Shown: positions 16,596-24,690, counted from the first letter of the stretch. The stretch: 42,000 nucleotides of DNA from Fidelibacterota bacterium (GCA_022563775.1 JADFMS010000007.1:1-42000); one strand, 5' to 3'. The notes: a model not told the origin generated them from the sequence alone. Numbers and translations: made by a program.

Positions 16596-17138
16596 ATGGC
16601 AGCCAAAAGTAAGCAAAGGAAGTGGACTGCAACTGAGATCAAAAAGCATATTAAGAGAATTCAAGGTGTGATTAAACAGCAGGAGCGCCTTGTAAAGAAA
16701 GGCGAGAATTTCACGTCGGTCACGCCAGAGGAAATTAAGAAAAAACTCAAGCGTGTCCAGTCCCCTATGATCGTGTCGCAAGGATGGAACAGCACGCAGC
16801 CGGGAGGAACGATCAACTACAATCTCGGCATCTACAACCCGGACGCGACTCGGGCCATCTGGATGTTCGCTCACGTTTGGGTCGGTTCTGGGAACGTCGA
16901 TCCGACTGTCGGCACGTTTCTGCTGAACGTCGATACGCGCTTTCCCCGCCTGACTCAACCAACCTTCGCGGGACTGATGTTGTCGCCTAATGCCTCGGCG
17001 ACACTTAGCTTCGCCCTTAAGGTACCGACCACAGTCGAGAAAACGAACTATCTTGGAAATAGTTGCCTGATGCTCTTTAACTGGCACGATGTCGGTACGT
17101 ATCTTGATCGCGGCATCTTCGTATTCGCGGTTTCGTAA
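16596..17138 (+). CDS. Unrecognised protein: basic helical N-terminus plus beta-sandwich-like domain
   Basis: 180 aa from the ATG at 16596 (AGGAG eight bases upstream; the in-frame GTG at 16587 overlaps that site). Residues 1-57 are lysine-rich and helical (TEIKKHIKRIQGVIKQQERL). Residues ~58-180 are strand-rich: SPMIVSQGWNSTQPGGTINY, WMFAHVWVGSG, FLLNVDTRFPRL, ASATLSFALKVP, RGIFVFAVS, reminiscent of a jelly-roll or Ig-like sandwich. No signal peptide. The second half is GC-richer than the first, suggesting a mosaic origin. It lies between the two protease groups; a functional link is possible but unproven. Confidence 0.6.
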   Translation: MAAKSKQRKWTATEIKKHIKRIQGVIKQQERLVKKGENFTSVTPEEIKKKLKRVQSPMIVSQGWNSTQPGGTINYNLGIYNPDATRAIWMFAHVWVGSGNVDPTVGTFLLNVDTRFPRLTQPTFAGLMLSPNASATLSFALKVPTTVEKTNYLGNSCLMLFNWHDVGTYLDRGIFVFAVS

Positions 17139-17361
17139 GGGCGGATAGTGGATTCAAGCGTAGTCTATGACGTCGTCGACCTCGAAGCCTAAACCAAGCC
17201 GGAGCTGACTTAAAAAACTTTTACGTGATTTGATGAACATAAATATTTAAATTTTGAAGAAAGGTGAATCATTCTCAGGATGCAGACTCGAATCTAAAAT
17301 TTGCTAACAATAACTAATGATATTATCTTGGAAAAATCAGAAACTATAAGGAAAAACGACT

Positions 17362-17661
17362 TTGGTCCCTGTAGATAATCGAATGCGAGAAAATGAAGAG
17401 GATAAGTCTCGTTGGGATGAAGTTTCTCGAATTCAGAATAAACACGAATCAGATCTTCTCAAGTATTCTAATGTCGTAGGTATTTCTAATGGGTTTAGAA
17501 TAAGAGATGGCAAGAATACAAATGAACGGTGTATAGTGGTTCTTGTTGCTAAAAAGGTTTCAGAAGAATCTCTTGATAAAGAAGATGTGATCCCAAAAGA
17601 GATTGATAGCATCAAGACAGATGTGGTAGAAGTAGGACAAGTAGAAATTCTTCCATCATAA
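17362..17661 (+). CDS. Stand-alone copy of the protease N-terminal domain
   Basis: 99 aa; TTG start at 17362 with AAGGA nine bases upstream (ATG at 17383 is the alternative). After a charged tail comes the domain seen in the downstream protease: SRIQNKHESDLLKYSNVVGI, then IVVLVAKKV, VIPKEIDSIKTDVVEVGQVE. The protease at 17717 has VPKEIDGIKTDVVETGKIEA at the corresponding place. The protein stops exactly where the protease continues into its catalytic part. No signal peptide, so it is cytoplasmic, as is the partner protease. 55 bases separate the two genes. I infer a propeptide-like chaperone, inhibitor or adaptor. Confidence 0.75.
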   Translation: MVPVDNRMRENEEDKSRWDEVSRIQNKHESDLLKYSNVVGISNGFRIRDGKNTNERCIVVLVAKKVSEESLDKEDVIPKEIDSIKTDVVEVGQVEILPS

Positions 17662-17716
17662 ATTGCCAATTCGTTAGAATTGGTTTCTAATTTTGAAGGG
17701 AAAAAAGGAGGTTAAT

Positions 17717-18796
17717 ATGTCTAATGAATCGACGATATCCAATTCGGATGATAATTTTCTGGAAAAAGAAAAACGCTTAGGTACCAAAGAGCAAGAGAAA
17801 ACGGCTTTAAGACTCCTTGAGAATGCTGAAAAATTTTCACGCGGGAAGGAAGATCCATCAGTACTTAAAGAGCCTGTGTGGCCTGTAAAGAAAGAAAGAG
17901 AAGAGACCTACTCAAAAATCTCTGAGGTTAGGGAAAAGAACGAAAATTCTTTGCTTCAATTAGAAGGAGTAACGGGAATTGCATCTAGTCTCAGGATGAA
18001 GCGTGACAAATTAACACCAGAATTGTGTTTAACCGTTTTGGTTGAGAAAAAAGTTGCGAATCCGCCTAAGGAATCCATTGTGCCGAAAGAGATTGATGGA
18101 ATCAAAACAGATGTTGTAGAAACAGGCAAAATAGAGGCTCTTTCCTATACATGGCTGCTGAGACCAGCTCGCCCCGGATTTAGCATTGGTCATCATCTGA
18201 TCACTGCAGGTACCTTCGGAGCTCTGGTTCGTGATAGAGAAACTAACGATATCTTGATATTGAGTAATAATCATGTTATGGGCAGGAGTGACCTTGCTTC
18301 CATAGGTGATGCTATTCTTCAACCTGGTCCATATGACGGTGGAAGCTATCCTCTTAATCAAATTGCAACGCTTTCAAAAACAGTTCCGTTAACAAAAAAT
18401 TGGAACCTTGTTGATGCAGCGGTGGCGAAGCCTACAGACATTAGAAATGTGATGGCAAACGCTATGAATCTGGGGATACCCACGGAGACAGGACAAGCTT
18501 ATCCCAGTGGCTGGTCTAAAAAAGTGGGACGCACGACCCAATTTACTTATGGCTATATCTATTCGAATGATCTCACCATTGCTGTGGGGGGGTATCCATT
18601 TGGTACAGCAATGTTTAGAAATCAGATATGGACTACAAACATGTTGGCTGGAGGCGACTCAGGTTCTCTGTTACGAGACTATTGGAGTAATCGGGCAATT
18701 GGTCTTAGTTTTGCCGGGTCACCCTATTATTCATTCCATAACAACATTTCAAATGTCTTAATGTCTCTTGATGTTGATATGGTAATAGCATTATAA
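17717..18796 (+). CDS. Trypsin-like serine protease without signal peptide
   Basis: 359 aa; start chosen at ATG 17717 because AAGGAGGT lies just upstream. Residues 1-68 are charged and disordered-looking. The N-terminal domain spans ~70-142 (SLLQLEGVTGIASSL ... TVLVEKK ... VPKEIDGIKTDVVETGKIEA). The S1-like catalytic domain (~155-359) has His186 (LSNNHVMG), Asp233 (NLVDAAVAKP) and Ser315 (AGGDSGSLLR). GDAILQPGPYDGG parallels GDSALQPGPFDGG of the protease at 13367, so the two are homologous although this one lacks the lipid anchor and C-terminal beta domains. AT-rich, unlike the island copy. Predicted cytoplasmic. Just upstream is a gene for its N-terminal domain alone. Confidence 0.85.
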   Translation: MSNESTISNSDDNFLEKEKRLGTKEQEKTALRLLENAEKFSRGKEDPSVLKEPVWPVKKEREETYSKISEVREKNENSLLQLEGVTGIASSLRMKRDKLTPELCLTVLVEKKVANPPKESIVPKEIDGIKTDVVETGKIEALSYTWLLRPARPGFSIGHHLITAGTFGALVRDRETNDILILSNNHVMGRSDLASIGDAILQPGPYDGGSYPLNQIATLSKTVPLTKNWNLVDAAVAKPTDIRNVMANAMNLGIPTETGQAYPSGWSKKVGRTTQFTYGYIYSNDLTIAVGGYPFGTAMFRNQIWTTNMLAGGDSGSLLRDYWSNRAIGLSFAGSPYYSFHNNISNVLMSLDVDMVIAL

Positions 18797-19028
18797 ATAC
18801 AATAGCTCGACGTTTCGATTTTTATAGCATTCCAATTTGAAACCTTGAATACGCTATGAATTGATAAAAGAGAGTGACTGTATCGTTGAAATCTGTTGGG
18901 TCCAATAGATTCAGTAAAACAAGACTGGGTGTTCAATTGGATTCCTTGCGGTTGTCGTTCAAATTATTGTGATTTCTACTTGTGCCGCGAAAAATATCCT
19001 ATGTATATAAAATTTATGAAGATCTCCT

Positions 19029-20342
19029 ATGAATGGAAATAATCATAATAAGCCCGAGGACCACGTGGCCATTCTTGGTGCAGGTATAGGTGGATTAGCT
19101 ACAGGAATTCTCCTGTCAAAGTATGGCTGGCGGGTTACTGTGATAGAAAAAGATTCTCCACCCTGGAGTAGACTCGGTGAATCTTTTGATTGGGAAATGC
19201 CGCAATTCTTAGAACAATTGGGTTTTAATCTGGAAGAGTTAAAACAACAAGAAATCTTAACCTCAAAACCGGGTGTTATAATTTGGTCAAACGGTCGACA
19301 TAATATGAATGTGGCAAAACTCTTTCCACCTGCAGCTTATTTGAAATTTATGAATCGTCCTGAAGCCACATTTCATGGAAATCGGTATAAGTTAGACATG
19401 ATGCTTTTGGAAAAATGCAAGCAGCTTGGTACCAGATATATATCCAAGAAAATTAAAAAAGTGCATATGGAAAATAATCGAGTCAAGAAGGTCGAACTCG
19501 CAGGCGGTAACTCCGTTAATGCACACTATTATATTGATGCGAGTGGACGGGCAGGGTTAATAACAAGAGCTGCAGGTGTAAAGTACAAATTTTATGGTGA
19601 GAAGATGATTAGTCTTTATAGACGGCACGAGCATGACTATGACGGGAGGGGAACCCGATTATATCTTTTGGATAAAGGGAAGCATGTGATCTGGTTTTGG
19701 AATATTCATGTAGGTCTACACACTACGGACATTGGTATAGTCATTCCGTCTTCTTATTATACCACATTCAAATTGAAGGAACTAACTACCGAAGATATCT
19801 ACCGGAAACTGCTAAGACAAGTATCACCATTAGCTGATTTTGTTGATAGTGCCGGAGAGGTTGGAACATTACATACATGCGGATTTCGGAATTACGTAGC
19901 CGATCGTGCGACAGGAGATAATTGGATTGCCGTCGGAGAGTCAGCCTTTTTAATTGATCCTATCTCTTCCGGAGGAGTAACAGCAGCTCTGCGAGCGGGT
20001 AAATCAGCAGCTTTGATAGTTGATGAAGCACTGAAGCTTGGTGAAAGATCTCTTGGAGTGTCAAGTCGGAAAAGATACTATAATAGGATATCATTGCAGG
20101 CGGACTTTGTAAATGAACTTACGCAGTATTTATGGAAATTTCACAGACTCTGGCATTTCATTGGTCTCCCGCGATTTGCGCGTATGTTGACTTTTCCACA
20201 ATGGCATATCAACTGGCTTAGTTCCACAATCAACATGCGATCTAATCCGGGATTATTGTGTATTATTGTTATAAGGCATCTGCTTCTTGGAACTGTTAAA
20301 GTGATCCTTCATACACTTAACTTCAGGTACAGGAATTTATAA
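19029..20342 (+). CDS. FAD-dependent oxidoreductase, halogenase/monooxygenase-like
   Basis: 437 aa. N-terminal dinucleotide fold VAILGAGIGGLATGILLSK, then the GES motif (LGESFDWEMPQFLEQLGF) typical of flavin-dependent halogenase/hydroxylase relatives, YIDASGRAG, and the FAD-phosphate motif WIAVGESAFLIDPISSGGV. In place of the halogenase WxWxIP motif it has IWFWNIHVG, so chlorination chemistry is doubtful; a hydroxylase, dehydrogenase or geranylgeranyl-reductase-like role is possible. The C-terminus carries hydrophobic, basic segments (~350-437) that may touch the membrane. It is the first gene of a tight operon with a hydrolase (2 bp) and a desaturase, implying lipid or terpenoid tailoring. 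Confidence 0.8.
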   Translation: MNGNNHNKPEDHVAILGAGIGGLATGILLSKYGWRVTVIEKDSPPWSRLGESFDWEMPQFLEQLGFNLEELKQQEILTSKPGVIIWSNGRHNMNVAKLFPPAAYLKFMNRPEATFHGNRYKLDMMLLEKCKQLGTRYISKKIKKVHMENNRVKKVELAGGNSVNAHYYIDASGRAGLITRAAGVKYKFYGEKMISLYRRHEHDYDGRGTRLYLLDKGKHVIWFWNIHVGLHTTDIGIVIPSSYYTTFKLKELTTEDIYRKLLRQVSPLADFVDSAGEVGTLHTCGFRNYVADRATGDNWIAVGESAFLIDPISSGGVTAALRAGKSAALIVDEALKLGERSLGVSSRKRYYNRISLQADFVNELTQYLWKFHRLWHFIGLPRFARMLTFPQWHINWLSSTINMRSNPGLLCIIVIRHLLLGTVKVILHTLNFRYRNL

Positions 20343-20344
20343 AT

Positions 20345-21211
20345 ATGTCTGCAAACGTACCAAAAACCAAAGTTATTAGTACCGGGTATCACCCAAAATT
20401 GCATTATTCGATCCAAGGATCAGGGCCGCCTCTGCTATTTCTTCATGGAATTCCTACCTCATCATTATTATGGGATAAAATTGCGGAGAAACTTTCATCA
20501 GATTTCACGATTATTTGTCCGGATCTGCCGGGATGGGGAAAATCACCGCCAATAAATAAGAAAGGACTGGATTTACTTTCCGAAGTGGTAGCAATGATCG
20601 ATGAATTAGGAAAGGAGATCGGGGTTAAATTCAATAGACTGATCGGGCATGATGCGGGTGCTGTGGTCGCAGCGCATTACGCGATAACACATGGTGATAA
20701 TGTAGATGATCTTGTATTGATGGCCGCAGCTATTTGGCCGGATATAAACATTCCCTGGCCTATGCGCGTACTTCGAACTCCGATCTGGGGCGACATAATG
20801 AGTTTTCTTCTAAAGCCAATGATATTCAGACATTTAGGTCTCATGCCACCGTATAGAAAATTATATACAAACCGTTATCGATCATCATTTTCGTATCCAT
20901 TCAGAGGTCCTTTAGGCGGGTTAAAGCTTGCACGCCAAGTGAGATGGGGAAAGCGCAGTAAGGTACTGGCGCCGTTAGCTGCGAATTTAAAGAACATTAA
21001 AGCCCGAACATTGATTATACACTCTTCAGGCGATTCAGCAGTTCCATATCCCTTATCTTTAAGGAGCAGTGAGGCCATACCCAATTGTCGATTACTGGAA
21101 CTGGATGCGACTCACTTCGTCCCTCTGACACACCCGGATCTTCTTGCGGAACATTTGAATAATTATTTCACTCATATCGATGAACCTTTAGGGTCGAAAA
21201 TAAAAAATTAG
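20345..21211 (+). CDS. Alpha/beta-hydrolase
   Basis: 288 aa. Fold markers in order: LLFLHGIPTSSLLWD with the oxyanion-hole HG, CPDLPGWGKS, the nucleophile-elbow region LIGHDAGAVVAAHYA (Asp in GHDAG as nucleophile, as in haloalkane dehalogenases and epoxide hydrolases rather than Ser), and TLIIHSSGDSAVPY with the acid region and DATHFVPLTHP with catalytic His. A cap domain lies at ~135-215. The Asp nucleophile suggests dehalogenase- or epoxide-hydrolase-type chemistry. Translation is probably coupled to the upstream flavoprotein (2-bp gap); the desaturase gene follows after 8 bp. Confidence 0.85.
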   Translation: MSANVPKTKVISTGYHPKLHYSIQGSGPPLLFLHGIPTSSLLWDKIAEKLSSDFTIICPDLPGWGKSPPINKKGLDLLSEVVAMIDELGKEIGVKFNRLIGHDAGAVVAAHYAITHGDNVDDLVLMAAAIWPDINIPWPMRVLRTPIWGDIMSFLLKPMIFRHLGLMPPYRKLYTNRYRSSFSYPFRGPLGGLKLARQVRWGKRSKVLAPLAANLKNIKARTLIIHSSGDSAVPYPLSLRSSEAIPNCRLLELDATHFVPLTHPDLLAEHLNNYFTHIDEPLGSKIKN

Positions 21212-21219
21212 GAGGAAAA

Positions 21220-22011
21220 ATGAAGAAGTTTCGATTACTGAGAGAACCAATCGATATCATTTCGGTATTTGCTATTGTGTTAGTATTAACGTTACAGACC
21301 ACAGCATTGACAATGGGTTGGCCATGGTACACTTTCTTACTTATAGTGGCATTGATAAGGCTGGTCAATCTCGTAGAGCACAATCTCTCGCATAAACGAA
21401 TATTCTATCAATCGTATTTGAATGAACTTTTAGGTTGGATGTGCTACCTTTCCAATGGAGTTCCTTTGGAGTTTTATGAGATGCATCATGTAAAAAACCA
21501 CCATAAATTCAATCAATTATATAATGAAAAGGTACAGGATTGGTCAAGTTTATATGGGTTTAGAGGTACTAATTATCCGGATAAACCGATAAATAAAACC
21601 TATTATGTTTTGACATTTCCGCTTATGGCAATTTGCCATTGTCTGCTGGAGATAGTACGAAATCCGGGCTCAAAAATGTTCTGGCGGTTTATTCGTTCAT
21701 CAATAACTATAGTTGTTTCAAGCGCAATACTTATATCGATCAATCCGATAGGTTTTCTTTTCTTTTTTATAATTCCATGGGGGATTGTTGCGTTTGCTTT
21801 GGGCAGCAATAACTATAATCACCATATTGGCTGCAAGATGACCAATGATTTTGATTCATCGAATTCTGACCTGCGTTTTCTCAATAGATTGCCGGGATTC
21901 AATATAGGTTACCATGTGTCACACCACATTAAACCAAGTCTGCATTGGAGCAGGTTACCTGAATATCATGCAGGAATAAGGGAAAAGATACCAACGGAAA
22001 ATCTTAAGTAG
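21220..22011 (+). CDS. Membrane fatty-acid-desaturase/hydroxylase family protein
   Basis: 263 aa, four or more membrane helices (~15-52, ~118-135, ~150-195). The three histidine boxes of the di-iron desaturase superfamily are present: VEHNLSHKR, EMHHVKNHHKF and GYHVSHHIKPSLHW, plus an extra NYNHHIGC. Start has GGAGG five bases upstream of the ATG. Third gene of the flavoprotein/hydrolase/desaturase operon. It would insert a double bond, hydroxyl or keto group into an acyl or isoprenoid chain in the membrane. Substrate unknown; no carotenoid or polyketide genes are in view. Confidence 0.87.
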   Translation: MKKFRLLREPIDIISVFAIVLVLTLQTTALTMGWPWYTFLLIVALIRLVNLVEHNLSHKRIFYQSYLNELLGWMCYLSNGVPLEFYEMHHVKNHHKFNQLYNEKVQDWSSLYGFRGTNYPDKPINKTYYVLTFPLMAICHCLLEIVRNPGSKMFWRFIRSSITIVVSSAILISINPIGFLFFFIIPWGIVAFALGSNNYNHHIGCKMTNDFDSSNSDLRFLNRLPGFNIGYHVSHHIKPSLHWSRLPEYHAGIREKIPTENLK

Positions 22012-22094
22012 AGGATAGGAGAAACATAGAAAGATTAATCCATAATTCATGAGATAGAAAAAAGAACCATAAACCTTGATACAAGGAGTTGTTT

Positions 22095-22430
22095 ATGAAT
22101 AACCCAAAATACCAGATCTTTCAGGGTAATGATAACCAATATTATTTCCGCCTGCGTGCGGAAAACGGTGAAATCATCCTCGCAAGTGAAGGATACGTTG
22201 CAAAAGACGGGTGCGAAAATGGAATAGATTCCGTAAAGGAGAATGCCCCAAAAGATGAAAGATATAGGCGGAAAGATTCCGACGATGAACAGTTTTACTT
22301 CAATCTCGTCGCTGCGAATGGGGAGATAATCGGTACGAGTGAAATGTACACCACGAAACAGGCCCGTGATAACGGCATAGAAGCTGTTAAAAAAGTGGCT
22401 CCGGACGCGCCTACTGAAGATTTAACATGA
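22095..22430 (+). CDS. yegP: YegP-like protein with two DUF1508 repeats
   Basis: 111 aa from ATG 22095 (AAGGAG upstream; the frame also opens at 22089 but that start overlaps the site). Two tandem ~50-residue DUF1508 units: YYFRLRAENGEIILASEGY ... CENGIDSVKENAP and FYFNLVAANGEIIGTSEMY ... RDNGIEAVKKVAP. This matches the family's duplicated architecture. Function of the family is not established; members are small, soluble and widespread. Monocistronic here, about 80 bases after the desaturase operon, and just before the repeat-filled boundary of the accessory region. Confidence 0.92.
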   Translation: MNNPKYQIFQGNDNQYYFRLRAENGEIILASEGYVAKDGCENGIDSVKENAPKDERYRRKDSDDEQFYFNLVAANGEIIGTSEMYTTKQARDNGIEAVKKVAPDAPTEDLT

Positions 22431-22628
22431 CTTAGTACTACAGAGCCAGGAGCTGTCCCTGATGTAGCCGGAGTATTACCCATGAGGTAAATTCTGGATT
22501 CTTAACTGTGTGAGAAAAATGTTTTCCCGCATTAAAGTCGGAGCTGGAACGAGATACCCCCCTGAGAGAAGGGAAGGTTCTATCGCCTTCGCTGAACTTT
22601 ACGCAAGAGAGATTTAAAGAATAAAAAA
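22431..22628. other. Gene-free stretch at the accessory-region boundary
   Basis: About 200 bases after the yegP-like gene with no supported gene or clear hairpin. It ends at the abrupt junction with the tadA fragment. Confidence 0.3.
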
Positions 22629-22746
22629 TCGATTCACAAAATAAGCGTTCTTCCGGGTATTCTTGAGTACGACAGCAAACTGCTGCTGACAAAGTTTTTT
22701 AATTCCGTTAGAAAAGAAAACAAGCCGAAACCTGAATAAGAGATAT
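22629..22746 (+). pseudogene. 3' fragment of a second, diverged tadA
   Basis: Gap-free match to 12658-12775, the last ~37 codons of tadA plus a few bases after its stop. Of seven differences inside the coding part, six are synonymous (CAT/CAC, AGT/AGC, AAG/AAA, GAG/GAA, AAA/AAG, CCC/CCG) and one is Glu to Lys. That pattern means the fragment diverged while part of a working gene, so it likely derives from another strain's tadA rather than from a recent local duplication. No start or catalytic part is present. Confidence 0.85.
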
Positions 22747-22768
22747 AGTACACTGATTAATCGTGGCA

Positions 22769-22786
22769 GTCAGGACTTGTCCTGAC
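22769..22786. repeat. Short hairpin repeat GTCAGGAC/GTCCTGAC
   Basis: Perfect 8-bp arms with a two-base loop. The same element, with loop AA, is at 25039-25056; extended versions lie at 12840 and 29879. Confidence 0.75.
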
Positions 22787-22848
22787 ACCTATAATCATAT
22801 GCGGTCGGGGCAATCCCCAACTCGTACTGAGGGCTTATTCTTTATTTG

Positions 22849-22885
22849 TTGGAGCAGCGAGATTTGAACTCGCGACTCGGAGATA
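22849..22885 (-). pseudogene. 3' fragment of a tRNA gene
   Basis: On the minus strand: T arm GCGAG-TTCAAAT-CTCGC followed by acceptor strand TGCTCCA and discriminator A. No matching 5' acceptor (TGGAGCA) or anticodon arm precedes it. Such orphan 3' ends are typical attachment-site scars of elements that integrate into tRNA genes; the parent tRNA is outside this window. Confidence 0.55.
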
Positions 22886-22929
22886 TATTTCCCAGATTTA
22901 ATTGTTCTATGGCTCATAATGTATGAAGC

Positions 22930-23044
22930 AGTCTTTGCGAGTTCGACTTTAGCCGAACGTGGCAATCTCGTAGTTTGTACATATAGTTTATAATTATGAG
23001 ATTGCCGCGTCGTCCGCCAACTGACGGACTCCTCGCAATGACGA
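22930..23044. repeat. Large imperfect palindrome, TTGCGAG/GGCAATCTC family, copy 1
   Basis: Outer ends GTCTTTGCGAG and CTCGCAATGACG are complementary, inner parts GGCAATCTCG and GAGATTGCCG likewise, with small sub-hairpins (GTTCGAC.../GCCGAAC; GTCCGCC...GACGGAC). Further copies lie at 24880, 29465 and 29754. Confidence 0.7.
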
Positions 23045-23157
23045 AGTCATACTCTTCCGTTTTGCAATTTCTGTATCGATTAGAGAATTCAAATAAAGGA
23101 GAGTCCGAAATTTTTGTTTGATAGAATTCGGTTAATTGATTATCTTATTTTTCGTTA

Positions 23158-23244
23158 AGAGAGACAGCAGTGCCTGGCTGAATGCGCGCGATTCGAAATC
23201 GTGTTTACCGCAAGGAACCGCGGGTTCGAATCTCTCCCTCTCCG
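23158..23244 (+). pseudogene. Decayed tRNA-Ser (CGA)
   Basis: Same length and anticodon loop (TTCGAAA) as the intact tRNA-Ser at 12960. Acceptor positions 1 and 7 have changed G to A and no longer pair, the near-universal U8 is C, position 9 is A, and the T stem has a new mismatch. It is unlikely to be aminoacylated normally. The upstream ~40 bases (TTGTTTGATAGAATTC...) also match those before the intact gene, so a block including the promoter region was copied or acquired. Confidence 0.75.
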
Positions 23245-23300
23245 CTGATATTATTTTCATGTGCGGGTTAGGGCTTGTTCCGCAGGAACTCCGTTGGAGC
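23228..23300. repeat. Second copy of tRNA-Ser 3' end plus flank
   Basis: Nearly identical to 15935-16007 over 73 bases. Together with the tadA fragment it shows that the tadA-tRNA-Ser-flank order exists twice, around 12.7-16.0 kb and around 22.6-23.3 kb. Confidence 0.75.
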
Positions 23301-23322
23301 ATTATATATAACTCACTATATC

Positions 23323-24690
23323 TCACCACCAGCCCAACACTTTCCACCAGGCAAGACCGACGGTGAGCCAGATACTGATATGAAAGAGTGAAACAAGAAA
23401 TCCGATTGAAAACCAGCGGGGAGGCTTCACGTATCCTAATCCGAAGTAGATAATGACTGGACCGGTAGAATAGTTGGTCGTGCAAGCGCACAGGTTTGAG
23501 AAATATGCTAAGAGCGCTATAATCAGCAGGGCGGGAGCTCCAACAGCTAAAGCTACTATGAAAAAAGCGGTCGCCAATGCGAAAATGTGAGCCGTAAGCA
23601 TTGAAAAGGCGTACATACTGTAGAAATAAATAAGACTCATCAAAATAACTATCGTCAGACCCTGCATGTCAGAGAGCATTAGTTGCATGAGGTTAGCGAA
23701 CCAGTCGACCATTCCGTGAGTCTTCAGTGTATTTGCCATAGTGAGCAGACCGCCAAGCCAGATAAGGGTGTCCCATGCCTTTGCGTTTTGTGCCATCTCA
23801 TCCCACCGCTGTGTTTTGGTCAGCAGCAGCAGTGTTACGCCTATCCACGCTACGAGCGTAGTTCCCAAGCCGTGCAGCGATTTAGTAGACCACAAAACGA
23901 GCAGAATGACAAAGATAGCTCCCATGATAAGCTCTCCTGTGCTCCAGCTCCCCATCTTTTTGAGGTCTGATTCAGCGCTATCCTGCGCGGCTCTTGTGTC
24001 ATTCAGTTCAGGTTTTGTAAGTAGTTTAATAAAGGGAGGTAAAAGGGCGAGACCTAATAATCCAGGTACGATAGCGCCTAACGCCCACATCCCCCAGGTG
24101 AATTCAATACCGAAAACGACTTTTGCCGATTCCGCAAGAACGGGATTCGCAGCCATACCCGTGAGAAACATTGCTGCGGTGATCAGATTAGCGTGAGCGC
24201 CGAGAGTAGTAAGATAAGCGCCGGCTCTCTCGGGTTTATCCTCCGGGAAAGAATCAAGCGCTTCAGCCAACGAACGGTTTATCGGAGCGAGTATGCCTCC
24301 TCCGCGGGCGGTGTTTGAGGGCACTATCGGTCCTAAGATCAATTCTGCCGCAGTCATGGCATAACCCAATCCGAGAATAGAGCGACCGTATCGTTTAACG
24401 AGCATTAAGGCGATTCGCTGACCGAAGCCGGTTTTAATCACCGAACCTGCGATCAGAAATGCCGCCACTACCAACCAGACAGTCGAATTTCCGTAACCGC
24501 TCAATGCCTTTTCAACCGTGAGCGTCTTGGTGAGCATGAGCGTCATCAGACCGAATATCACCATGGTTCCCATAGAAAACGGACGAAGAATAAAGCTCAG
24601 TATTACGGCTATGAACACAGAAAAGGAATGCCAACCTTCTATTGGAACGCCGTCAGGAACGGGGAAAAACCAGAATAAGATTCCCACCAA
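23323..24690 (-). CDS. DASS-family sodium:dicarboxylate/sulfate symporter (SLC13-like)
   Basis: At least 455 aa, about 12 membrane segments. The two substrate/sodium-binding SNT-type motifs of the family are visible: GPIVPSNTARGGGILAPI in the first half and CACTTNYSTGPVIIYFG in the second. The GWHSFSVFIAVI opening and PPRWFSIGFLVSL end match citrate/2-oxoglutarate/malate carriers of plant-plastid and bacterial type. The TTG start given is only the first standard codon; an open, family-like stretch (ITDSILHTEGSYLKLSICLL) continues upstream to about 24760 without ATG, GTG or TTG, so the true start is uncertain. Likely role: import of di- or tricarboxylates, which would suit a fumarate-reducing cell. 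The exact substrate cannot be read from sequence. Confidence 0.88.
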   Translation of the reverse strand: MVGILFWFFPVPDGVPIEGWHSFSVFIAVILSFILRPFSMGTMVIFGLMTLMLTKTLTVEKALSGYGNSTVWLVVAAFLIAGSVIKTGFGQRIALMLVKRYGRSILGLGYAMTAAELILGPIVPSNTARGGGILAPINRSLAEALDSFPEDKPERAGAYLTTLGAHANLITAAMFLTGMAANPVLAESAKVVFGIEFTWGMWALGAIVPGLLGLALLPPFIKLLTKPELNDTRAAQDSAESDLKKMGSWSTGELIMGAIFVILLVLWSTKSLHGLGTTLVAWIGVTLLLLTKTQRWDEMAQNAKAWDTLIWLGGLLTMANTLKTHGMVDWFANLMQLMLSDMQGLTIVILMSLIYFYSMYAFSMLTAHIFALATAFFIVALAVGAPALLIIALLAYFSNLCACTTNYSTGPVIIYFGLGYVKPPRWFSIGFLVSLFHISIWLTVGLAWWKVLGWW

